In this document: positions 24,694-33,500 of the stretch, in pieces
Layout: each line of letters opens with the position of its first letter
Numbering within the stretch: the first letter of the stretch is position 1
Assembly: GCA_965208015.1 (NCBI GenBank)
Contig: OZ242309.1
Location: 186,001-250,000, forward strand
Length of the DNA stretch: 64,000 nucleotides
Source of the DNA: Bin87 sp965208015
Lineage (GTDB): Bacteria > Chloroflexota > Dehalococcoidia > Lucifugimonadales > UBA3495
Direction: 5' to 3'
The notes under the pieces: model-generated
What the model saw: only the letters and a program-made list of their open reading frames with translations
Database searches by the model: none
Told to the model about the DNA's origin: nothing
Position numbers and translations under genes: made by a program

Positions 24694-26310
24694 ATGGCTA
24701 AATCGTTTGCTCCCGAGCAGCTCAACGAGCTGTTCAACGACACTACTCCCTTTGCACTGATCGACGTACGTGAGCCGGGCGAGTACAACTCCAGCCACAT
24801 CCCGGGAAGCAGCCTGATGCCCCGCCGCAGGTTGGAGTTCGACCTCCACGACGCCGTACCTCACGCGGGCACGCTGATAGTGCTCTGTGACGATGATGGG
24901 CACCGGGTATCCCAGGCGGTGGCAACCGTCGAAGCCATGGGCTTTTCCAACGTTGGCTGGCTGGACGGCGGCATCAATCGCTGGGTGAGTTTGGACTACC
25001 CAACCGAATGGGGCGTCAACGTCCCCAGCAAGGATTTCGGCGAAAAGGTCGAAGTCGTCCACCACGTGCCGGAAATCGATGCCATCGAACTGCGCGCCCG
25101 CATGGACCGCGGCGAAAAAATGGTGATCCTGGACACGCGAACCCCCGAGGAATACCGTCGCTTCTGCATACCCGGCGGCCGCAGCCTGCCCGGTGGCGAA
25201 CTGGCGCTTAGGATCACTGACATCACGGCAGATCTCGATCCGGATACCACCGTGGTGGTGAACTGCGCGGGGCGTACTCGCAGCATCATCGGGACCCGGG
25301 TTCTGCAACGCATGGGCTTGGACCGTGAAGTAGTCGGCCTCAAAAACGGCACCTCCGGCTGGGTGTTGGCCGGCTACGAGTTGGAGTCCGGCGCAGATAG
25401 AGACCTCCTCCCCAACGTGTCCGAGGAGGGACGCGCCGCGGCGGAAGCCTACGCCGATAGGTGCGCCGCCGAAGACGGCGTGCGCTTCCTGGACATCGCC
25501 GGTCTCGACGCCATGGCCGACCGCAGCGTTACCGAAAGCGTTTATTTCATCGACGTTCGCACTTCCGAGGAATATGACCGCGGCCGCATCCCCGGGTTCC
25601 GCTGGTTCCCCGGCGGTCAGTGCGTCCAGCGCAGCGATGACGTGGCCGTCGTGAAGAACGCTCCGATAGTGTTCTGCTGCGATGGCAAGGCGCGGGCCAC
25701 CCTGACCGCTTCCTGGTACCGGCAATTGGGACATGCAGAGGTCTATGCTGTCGACGGCGGCACCGGAGCCTGGGTCGCTGACCATCGTCCCTTGGAGTCG
25801 GGCATGAGCATCGCCGCCTTGAACGACGGCTCTATCTCCGGCGAGACCGAGTCGGAACTGTTGGTGGAGGCTCGTCGCGCAGTGCCCACCATTTCAGCCC
25901 GGGCCCTCGACCAAAACCCGCCCGACGTGGTCATCTTCGTCGACACCAGCCAGGAATTCGCCCGCGCTCACGTCCCCGGGTCCCGCTGGGTCCCGCGCGG
26001 ATGGTTGGAATGGCAGATCACCGACCACGTTGGGTCCAATGACGCCAGCATCGTGGTGACCTGCGTCGACGGACGGCAGTCCCTGCTGGCGGCAACGACG
26101 CTTCGCCAGATCGGCTATTCCAACGCTCGCGCCCTGGCCGGCGGAATCACTTCTTGGCAAGCGGCCCGCCTGCCTGTCGAGGAAGGCTTGGCCGGGGTGA
26201 TGCGCACCCCATCTGACGTCGTCTTCAGCGGCCCGGACCGCACCTACGCCGACATGCAGAACTACCTGCGCTGGGAGACCGCGCTGGGCGAGAAATACGC
26301 CTCCAGCTAG
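24694..26310 (+). CDS. Four-domain rhodanese (sulfurtransferase) protein
   Basis: A 538-residue protein made of four consecutive rhodanese domains. Each keeps a cysteine in the active-site loop: C65 (CDDDGHR), C191 (CAGRTRS), C328/C329 (CCDGKAR) and C457 (CVDGRQS). Each domain also has the typical D-x-R/T start (IDVREPGEYNSSHIPG, LDTRTPEEYRRFCIPG, IDVRTSEEYDRGRIPG, VDTSQEFARAHVPGS) and a DGG-x-x-x-W end. Most multidomain rhodaneses retain only one active cysteine, so four is notable. The ATG at 24694 has CGGAG upstream; a longer TTG start at 24658 is less likely. It is cytoplasmic, between a thiol dioxygenase and a sulfite-oxidase-family enzyme, so it may carry or transfer persulfide sulfur in that pathway. 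Confidence 0.92.
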   Translation: MAKSFAPEQLNELFNDTTPFALIDVREPGEYNSSHIPGSSLMPRRRLEFDLHDAVPHAGTLIVLCDDDGHRVSQAVATVEAMGFSNVGWLDGGINRWVSLDYPTEWGVNVPSKDFGEKVEVVHHVPEIDAIELRARMDRGEKMVILDTRTPEEYRRFCIPGGRSLPGGELALRITDITADLDPDTTVVVNCAGRTRSIIGTRVLQRMGLDREVVGLKNGTSGWVLAGYELESGADRDLLPNVSEEGRAAAEAYADRCAAEDGVRFLDIAGLDAMADRSVTESVYFIDVRTSEEYDRGRIPGFRWFPGGQCVQRSDDVAVVKNAPIVFCCDGKARATLTASWYRQLGHAEVYAVDGGTGAWVADHRPLESGMSIAALNDGSISGETESELLVEARRAVPTISARALDQNPPDVVIFVDTSQEFARAHVPGSRWVPRGWLEWQITDHVGSNDASIVVTCVDGRQSLLAATTLRQIGYSNARALAGGITSWQAARLPVEEGLAGVMRTPSDVVFSGPDRTYADMQNYLRWETALGEKYASS

Positions 26311-26380
26311 TCGCCGGGTTCCCGGTCACCGGAACCGATTACCGGCTGACCCTGGGTAAGGGCAACAATCAGCGGCCTGG

Positions 26381-26626
26381 TTAGCCCGATGTGTCGACCA
26401 GGTCGCTTTCTTCTGGGTTCGGTTCTATCCGCAACGTCTGCACAATCCGGTTGTACGTCGGTTCCGACTCGTGCGTTCGACCTACGTGGGTGGTCGCGGC
26501 ATCTTCGGCGCGTCGCCGGTCGTCGAATATGTCGTACCAGTCGCACTCGGCGCAGTCCACACGCCACTCCGTTCGCCCCGTGGGGACCTGCTCCGTAATC
26601 TCGACGATGATGTGCAGTGTGGTCAC
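26381..26626 (-). CDS. Small conserved-looking protein with a CxxC knuckle, unknown function
   Basis: An 81-residue protein starting at GTG 26626, with a near-perfect AGGAGG five bases upstream, which is the main reason I call it real. It has a WRVDCAECDWYDIFDDRRRA segment with one CxxC and a following histidine pair (TTHVGRTH) that could complete a zinc site of C2H2 type. No family is recognised. It is convergent with the rhodanese gene and divergent from the sulfite-oxidase-family gene, with 174 bases between the divergent starts that could hold both promoters. Confidence 0.6.
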   Translation of the reverse strand: MTTLHIIVEITEQVPTGRTEWRVDCAECDWYDIFDDRRRAEDAATTHVGRTHESEPTYNRIVQTLRIEPNPEESDLVDTSG

Positions 26627-26800
26627 TGGAACCTCCTGGCGTTCCTGTGGAGTGCGGCTGCTCGCGATTGTTCATGTGGCCGCCTCCGGTGTCAAATCCT
26701 CGCGCGAGCCCGTCTGCCACTTGTCGCCGTGCCGCCGGCATGGGAAACTGGCACATCGCCGGCATGGGCCCGGCTATCCAATCATGGAGACGCACACCAA

Positions 26801-28006
26801 ATGACTACCCAGCAGAATGCCCCGGAAAATCAGGCCGGCGATGCCGCCCGACCCGACTTTTTGCAAATGGACGACGCCCAGTCTTCGGACGCTGGCGACA
26901 ACACCGACTCCTGGTACGGTTGGCCTCACAAGAAGGTCGAACCCGTTACCCTGCTCCGCCCCGACGGCAAGACCGAGCGCGTCCGCACCCCGGTCATGGA
27001 CCTGGAGGGCCTCATCACGCCCACCGAACTGCACTACGTCGTCCAGCATTTTGGGGTGCCCGACACGGTGGCAGTCCGAGACTGGTCTCTCTCCGTCGAT
27101 GGCGAGGTCAAAAAGCCCCTGCGCCTGAACTACGACGACGTTCGCCGTTTCCCCTCCCGTTCGGTTCGCACCGTGATGGAGTGCTCCGGCAGCGACGCCA
27201 CCTACTTCGAGTACTTCAAGGGTGAAGGTCCTCGCCCGTCGCGCACCCAGGAGCGCATGATCCTGTCCGGCAGCGAATGGACCGGCGTGCCCCTGGCGGC
27301 CATCCTCAACGAAGCCGGCCTTACCGGTCGCGCCACCCACATCCGCGCCGAGGGTTGGGACGAGGGCGTTCCCGCCACTGCCGACGAGGGAACCGAGCCT
27401 TTCTTCTACGACAAGGGCCTTCCTCTCCAGAAGGCGCTGCATCCCGACACCATCCTCGCCTACGCGCAGAACGGCCAGGTGCTGGAACACCTGCACGGAG
27501 CGCCCATCCGCCTGCTCGTGCCCGGCTGGTCGGGCAACTGGTCAGTCAAGTGGCTGCGCCGCCTGGAGGTTCTGGACCACGAGCCGGACTGCTGGTACCA
27601 CTATAACTTCTACTACTACGGCGATTCGCCGGACGACCCCAACAAGGAACTGATCACCACCATCGGGGTTAAGTCGCTGGTGTCCCAGCCCAACGACGAT
27701 ACCTCCACCCTGCCCGCCGGGCAGCACGTCGTGCGCGGCTACGCCTGGAGCGGCGGCGGCGCCATCACCCAGGTTGACGTCAGCGTCGACGGCGGCAAGT
27801 CCTGGCAGCCCGCCCGCCTGGAGGAACCGGCGGAGCGCTGGATGTGGCGCCGGTGGTCCTGGGTCTGGGACGCCGCGCCGGGGCAGTACACGGTCATGTC
27901 CCGCGCCACCGACAGCGTAGGCAACGTCCAGTCCCACGAGCCGCGCTACAACAACATGCGGAAGAACTTCAGCGCCATCGTCGGGTACGACATAACGGTC
28001 GAGTAG
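26801..28006 (+). CDS. Sulfite oxidase family molybdopterin enzyme
   Basis: A 401-residue enzyme of the sulfite oxidase/SoxC family. The molybdopterin domain has the molybdenum-ligating cysteine C128 in VRTVMECSGSD and the family strand LRLLVPGWSGNWSVKWL (as IRLLVPGWSGNWSVKWL). The C-terminal Mo-co dimerisation domain is seen in GYAWSGGGAITQVDVSVDGG and in WRRWSWVWD. No haem b domain and no Tat or Sec signal are present, so as read it is cytoplasmic and needs a separate electron acceptor. The frame is open upstream, but homology and codon use support the ATG at 26801. The likely reaction is sulfite to sulfate, which fits the thiol dioxygenase and rhodanese upstream; other sulfoxide or sulfite substrates remain possible. 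Confidence 0.9.
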   Translation: MTTQQNAPENQAGDAARPDFLQMDDAQSSDAGDNTDSWYGWPHKKVEPVTLLRPDGKTERVRTPVMDLEGLITPTELHYVVQHFGVPDTVAVRDWSLSVDGEVKKPLRLNYDDVRRFPSRSVRTVMECSGSDATYFEYFKGEGPRPSRTQERMILSGSEWTGVPLAAILNEAGLTGRATHIRAEGWDEGVPATADEGTEPFFYDKGLPLQKALHPDTILAYAQNGQVLEHLHGAPIRLLVPGWSGNWSVKWLRRLEVLDHEPDCWYHYNFYYYGDSPDDPNKELITTIGVKSLVSQPNDDTSTLPAGQHVVRGYAWSGGGAITQVDVSVDGGKSWQPARLEEPAERWMWRRWSWVWDAAPGQYTVMSRATDSVGNVQSHEPRYNNMRKNFSAIVGYDITVE

Positions 28007-28011
28007 ACGGC

Positions 28012-28698
28012 GTGACCACTACCGCCAAACCTGTTCGCCGAACCGACGCGGCATCCGGGACGGGATTGCCGCTGTCGGCTCCCCTGCGCCTCAATCTGTC
28101 GGCGCTGGGCATCGACCCGCGCGCGCCGGATTTCGCCGAGCGGTTCTTCCGCATGGCTTGCGACAACGAGTTGTACCGCCTCGAATTTTCAGCAGATGGA
28201 GAACTGATCGTTATGCCGCCAACGGGTTGGGATGGCAACATCGGAGAGAACGCGACCAATGTTCCCCTGTATTCGTGGAGTCTCGAAAACGGCGGCTACG
28301 CGTCATCGCAGACTGTGCTGTACCAGTTGCCCAGCGGCGCAATCTACATGCCGGATGCCGCGTGGATCACCCAGGAAAGGTTCGACGCCCTGCGCTCCGA
28401 GGAGTACCGGAGCACCATACCCGGCGCTCCCGATTTCGTCGTAGAAGTCCGCTCCCGCACCGACAGCGTCAACGCCGGTTTGGCCAAAATGCAGGAATGG
28501 ATGGACGGCGGCGCCCGCCTGGGCTGGTACATCGACCCCTACGGCCGCCGCGTGTACGTCTATCGCGCCGGCCGCGAGGTTGAGGTCCTGGAAGACCCCG
28601 AAACCCTGTCCGGTGAGGACGTGTTACCCGGTTTTGTGTTTGAAGTGAAGAGGCTCGTGTTCGACCGCTACGGCGAACTGACGGGCCACGGAGAGTAA
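28012..28698 (+). CDS. Uma2 family (DUF820) putative endonuclease
   Basis: A 228-residue protein with a Uma2/DUF820 domain, a PD-(D/E)XK-like fold common in cyanobacteria and Chloroflexota. Seen are LIVMPPTGWDGNIGENATN, YMPDAAWITQERFDAL and PDFVVEVRSRTDS, followed by KMQEWMDGGARLGWYIDPY, where the D...E-x-R/K cluster would form the nuclease centre. I place the start at GTG 28012, five bases after the sulfite oxidase stop, since upstream codons are a shadow of that gene. Function is unknown; many genomes hold dozens of copies. Its place between two redox genes seems incidental. Confidence 0.85.
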   Translation: MTTTAKPVRRTDAASGTGLPLSAPLRLNLSALGIDPRAPDFAERFFRMACDNELYRLEFSADGELIVMPPTGWDGNIGENATNVPLYSWSLENGGYASSQTVLYQLPSGAIYMPDAAWITQERFDALRSEEYRSTIPGAPDFVVEVRSRTDSVNAGLAKMQEWMDGGARLGWYIDPYGRRVYVYRAGREVEVLEDPETLSGEDVLPGFVFEVKRLVFDRYGELTGHGE

Positions 28699-28702
28699 CA
28701 GC

Positions 28703-29857
28703 ATGACGACCATCGCCTCCATCCTGGAACAGGCACCCACCGTGGCCGCGGAGTGGGCCGAGGAACGAGCCGACCGCCAGCAGCGCACCAAGGCGGATCC
28801 CGCAGACTATGCCCGTTTGGCCGAGATCGGCGTGCCGCTCATGGCGGTGCCCACGGATCTCGGAGGCACTTGGGAGACCATCGAGCAGTCCGCCCGGCCC
28901 ATCTGCTCTATGCTGCGCAAGCTGGCGGTGGGCGACCCTTCAATCACTTTGGCCAGCGCCATGCACCACCTGGTGCTGGCCTCCTGGCGACTGCCCACCG
29001 TCCCGGAGCCCTTCACCGCCGGCTGGATCAAGCAGCGCAACGCGGTCTTCGACAGCGTCCACAGCGGTTGCTGGTGGGGTACCATCGTCAGCGAGCCCGG
29101 CTCCGGCGGCGACACCTCGCGCACCGCCAGCGTTTGCGAGCCCGATGGCGAAAGCGATTTCGGCTATCGCATCTCCGGTCAAAAGCACTTCGGCAGCGGT
29201 TCCGGTCTGACATCGTTCATGACCACCCGGGCCCTGGCCGCCGGCGAAACCGTGCCCGACCTGTTCTTCATGGAGGTCCGCGATCATCCGTGGGACGGCT
29301 CAACCGGCCTGAAACTGACCGCTGAATGGCGCGGCCACGGCATGAAGTCCACCAACAGCCACGCCTTCCAATTCTCCGACTTCCCGGCCACCCGCGTGGC
29401 CTGGCCCAACCACCAGGCCGAGCTGATGGGAGCCAACGGGGGTTTGGGCGCGGCCGCATTCACCTCGGTGATCGTCGGCGTGGTCGACGCGGCTATGGAC
29501 CACGTCCGCCCGCGCATCAAGAACGGCATGGCGTCCGACCCCGGCCTGCGCGCGTTTCAGCAGGTCGAATGGGCCCACGCCGAGCAGGAAGCGTGGCTCA
29601 TCGGCCAGGCTTGGGAGGGCGCCATACGCTGCCTGGAAACCAACACCGGCCGCCGCGAACTGCTCCTCGCCAAGGAAAGCGTGGCCCGTCTCGCCGAGGA
29701 CTGCCTGGGACGCCTCTGCAAGCTGTCCGGCGGCAGCGCGTACACCCGCTACTCCCCGTTGTCGGTCTGGTACGACGACGTGCGCGCCTTGGGCTACCTC
29801 CGCCCGCCGTGGGCCCTGGCCTGGGACCAGGTCTTCCAGCAGAGCCTCGCCGAATAG
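28703..29857 (+). CDS. Acyl-CoA-dehydrogenase-fold flavoenzyme (possibly DszC/SfnC-like monooxygenase)
   Basis: A 384-residue flavoprotein of the acyl-CoA dehydrogenase fold. The FAD-binding middle domain is seen in GTIVSEPGSGGDTSRT and ISGQKHFGSGSGLTSF. The C-terminal helical domain ends with GGSAYTRYSPLSVWYDDVR, which follows the pattern of the monooxygenase branch (DszC, SfnC, hydroxyphenylacetate hydroxylase), where an R-D-x-R motif replaces the catalytic Tyr-Glu-Gly of true dehydrogenases. I see no catalytic glutamate in that position. It starts four bases after the Uma2 stop. With the sulfur genes upstream, an organosulfur monooxygenase is a reasonable guess, but a dehydrogenase is not excluded. 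Confidence 0.82.
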   Translation: MTTIASILEQAPTVAAEWAEERADRQQRTKADPADYARLAEIGVPLMAVPTDLGGTWETIEQSARPICSMLRKLAVGDPSITLASAMHHLVLASWRLPTVPEPFTAGWIKQRNAVFDSVHSGCWWGTIVSEPGSGGDTSRTASVCEPDGESDFGYRISGQKHFGSGSGLTSFMTTRALAAGETVPDLFFMEVRDHPWDGSTGLKLTAEWRGHGMKSTNSHAFQFSDFPATRVAWPNHQAELMGANGGLGAAAFTSVIVGVVDAAMDHVRPRIKNGMASDPGLRAFQQVEWAHAEQEAWLIGQAWEGAIRCLETNTGRRELLLAKESVARLAEDCLGRLCKLSGGSAYTRYSPLSVWYDDVRALGYLRPPWALAWDQVFQQSLAE

Positions 29858-29894
29858 CTCCGCGAATCCCCGGCGCTGTTGACAGGATACGGCA

Positions 29895-30356
29895 ATGCCA
29901 AACACCCTGTTCAGCCAGTCCTACCTGGAAGCCGGCCTGCGGGAGACGGAAGAGTACCAGCAGATAAGCCCCTCAATCCTTTCTCATTTCGGCCAGGACT
30001 TAAGAGCTCCGTATAGCGCTTTCACCAGGGCGTATCAAGCGTCCAACGAGGCGCAGATTGAGGACGCGCTGATCCGCCCGGCGCTGAACGCGCTGGGGTG
30101 GAGTTACCTGCCCCAGCAGCCCATTCCCGTCAGCGGGCGAACCCCTGACTACATGCTGTTCGCGGATGATGACGACCGGGCCGCCTTCACCGGCGGGGGC
30201 GACATTTCCCGATATCCGCTGGCGCCCGCCGAAGCAAAAGCCTGGGAACCGATCTTGACCAGCGTGCTGGCGCGCTCAGCCCCAGCGCACAGATACAGGA
30301 TTACCTGCGGCAGTTCTGGCAGTCCACGTCGGGCCGCGTCAAGTGGGGCATCCTGA
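29895..30356 (+). pseudogene. 5' part of a frameshifted restriction-modification gene (nuclease domain)
   Basis: This 153-codon frame encodes the N-terminus of the large restriction-modification protein that continues at about 30242 in another frame. It contains a PD-(D/E)XK-type core: PD at residues 84-85 (GRTPDYMLF) and E-A-K at 113-115 (PAEAKAW). Directly after W117 the expected sequence (GTDLDQR...AQIQDYLRQFWQ...WGILTNG) is found one frame away. The G-run at 30244-30246 is one base too short. A single G insertion would join the two parts into one long protein. The last 35 or so codons here are out-of-frame. It may be a real inactivating deletion, a phase-variable run or an assembly error. 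Confidence 0.75.
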
Positions 30357-30526
30357 CCAATGGCGAAACCTGGCGGCTGTACCGGGCCACCGGAACCGGG
30401 CCGGACGGGAAGTTCCACCAAACCCAGGACGCCTGGTTCGAACTCAAACTCAGCGAGTGCGTCAGCGACGCCGGCAGGGAGCAGCGTCGCCTCTTCCTGC
30501 TGTTCTTCCACCGGGACGCTTTTCGC

Positions 30527-33500
30527 GTGGGCGACGACGGTTTTTGCTTCCTGGACCGGGCCCTGGCCGGGGCCGCCGACTACGTTCAGACGGTGGTGAA
30601 CACGCTCACGGATGCCGTGTTCGAGGTAGTTTATCCGCAGCTCATCGAGGCGTTCTACCAGGCCGCTCCGGACGCAGACCCCGATGCGATACAGGAAGCG
30701 TCCCTGACCCTGCTGTATCGCCTGCTGTTCCTGATGTACGCCGAAGACCGGCGTCTGTTGCCCGTCGGCAACGAGCGTTACGACCAGGTCAGTCTGCGTA
30801 CCCTGCGCCGGACGATGCTGGACCGATCGGCCGCCAACGAGCCTTTCACCTCCCGCGTTCCCGTCTATTGGCTGCAATTGCAGGAACTCTTTGAGTGGAT
30901 CGACGACGGCCAGGCCGACATACCGCTGCCCGCGTACAACGGTGGCCTGTTCAATCGCCACCGCCCGGAACTGCTGACCCGGGTGCAGTTGTCCGACGCC
31001 CGCTTGACCAGCATCATCAACAGCCTGGGCGCAGCGGCGGTCAGCGGCTCCGCAGAAAGGGTACTGGTCAACTTCCGCGACCTGGCCGTGGAGCAGTTAG
31101 GTACGCTGTACGAACGCCTGTTGGAGCGTCGCCCGGTGATATGGGACGGTCAGGTTTCGGCCCAGCTCCAGCCCTACGCTCGCAAGGACTCCGGCAGCTA
31201 CTACACTCCGCCCGAACTGGTGCGGCTCATCGTGGAACAGACCCTGGGGCCATTGGTTGCGGAACGCGAGGAGCGGTTTCGCCAGCTGGCGGTGTCGCTG
31301 ACGTCGGACACGCGGGATTGCGAGGCCCGCCGCCGGGAACTGATGGCGGCCGACCCGGCCGAGTCCGTCCTACAACTCAAAACGCTGGACCCGGCCATGG
31401 GCAGCGGTCACTTCCTGGTGGATGCCCTGAACTATCTCACCGGTGAGATTGACCGGCTGGCCGGCCTGGGCGCTGAGGTTGCCACCTGGCTGCCCGCTAG
31501 CGACCCCTACGTATCCCCGCTGGAAACCCGCACCGCGCAGGTCCGGCGGGAGATCCGGCAACTGGCCGCCACCAAAGGCTGGGAGCTGAACGCCGATTCC
31601 CTGACCGACCGCGCCATCATCCGCCGCATGGCGCTGAAGCGCTGCATCTACGGCGTGGACCTCAACCCGCTGGCCGTGGAACTGGCCAAGATGTCCCTGT
31701 GGCTGCACAGCTTCACCGTGGGCGCGCCCCTCACTTTTCTGGATCACCACCTGCGTTGCGGCGATTCGCTGGTTGGCGGATGGCTGACGCAAACGGCGGA
31801 GGACATCCAGACCGCCGGCGGCGCATTCGCCAATTACGTTTTCGCCGGCATGACCGCCGCCGCCCAGGGCATCCACGCCATCGAGCAGATTGACGACGCC
31901 GACATCGCCGAGGTCAAGGAGTCGGAAGAGCTCTTCCGGGCGATGGAACAGACCACCGCTCCAATCCGCCGGACGCTCAACTTCTTCGTCGGCCTGCGCT
32001 GGCTCGCCGCCGGCAACAGCAGCCGGCCCCTGGCCCTGCGCCGGCCCGCCCAACTGCGCCGGCAGATCGGCGACGACCACGCCGACGCCGTGGCCTGGCT
32101 TCTGTTCCAAAACTACGAGATCCAGCTGCGCCTGCTGCAATACGGCCCCGACGCCGTAACCGACGCCGACCGGCAGGTGGACGGTTTTGACTTCGCGGCG
32201 TTCGCCCAATTCATAACCCTGTGGCGCAGCATCGACGAACTGGCGGCCCAGCGGCGGATGCTCCATTGGGAGCTGGACTTCCCCGGCGTGTTCGACGGCT
32301 GGCAACCCCGGCGCGGCGGCTTTGACGCCATCATCGGCAACCCGCCCTGGGAGCGAGTGAAACTTCAGGAAGTCGAGTGGTTCGCCCCCGAAACCCGCCG
32401 GCCGGCTATCGCTTATGCCGCTCCAGCATCCCGACGTCGGGAAATGATCGGCCAGTTGATGGTTGATGGCGACCCTCTTTATGCGGACTATTCGGAAGCC
32501 CTCAACGCTGCTGACACGATGCTCTATTACGCACGGGCTTGCGGCTACTACACGCTGCTGGGTGGTGGCGATACCAACCTCTATGGCCTTGTGCTGGAGC
32601 GCGCGTTGGACTTGATCCGACCCGACGGCGTGGTGGCTTTGCTCACTCCGTCCGGCATCTACGCCGACCGGTACGCCGCCAGGTTTTTCAGCAATATGAC
32701 CGGAGCCAAGCGGGTGCTGGCCCTGTACGACTTTGAAAACCGGCGTGGTACGGACGCGGGAGAGTTTTTCCCTGACGTGGACAGTCGTTTCAAGTTCTGC
32801 ACCCTCGTTATTGGAGGCCAAGCACGGACTACCGATGAGCTGCCGGCCGGTTTCCTGCTGCACGACCCGCCGGGAGGCACCGAACCGGAACGGCTCATCA
32901 CCTTGCAACCGTCGGACTTTGATCTGGTCAACCCCAACACCGGCACCGCGCCCATCTTTCTCACCAGGCGGGATGCCGACATCGTGCTGGACATCTACCG
33001 CAGCCACCCCGTCTTTGACGCCGAAAACAAAAAACTCGAATCCGCTGTCGTTCGTCATGTCACTTTGGCGCACATGACGAACGACAGCGGGCACTTCTGG
33101 ACCCGGGAGCAACTGGAGGCAGATGGTTGGTATCCAGTTGCGCTCAACCGTTGGCGGAAGGGCGATGAAGAGATGCTGCCGCTGTATCAGGGACGAACAA
33201 TCCATCACTTTGACCATCGCTATAATTCGGTGGGCATTAATCTCGATAATTTACATAGGCCGTACATCAGCGTACCGGTCACGGTTGAACAGCATAATGA
33301 CCCTCAGTTTTATCCAGGACTTCAATACTGGGTCAGGGCTGACTTTGTCGCACAAAAATTCCCAGGCAACCCTGCTTATGCCATTGGATTCAGGCTCGTT
33401 ACCAAGGAAACTAATCAACGGACGTTGATAGGTACTGTCGCACCATGGGGTGGGTACGGAAATGGTCTTCCAATACTGATCCCAAATGTAGAGCAATCCG

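Noticed and set aside
31370..33217. A 615-codon open frame on the minus strand
   Set aside because: It lies wholly inside the restriction-modification gene, has no family motifs and a composition typical of the antisense of a GC-rich gene.
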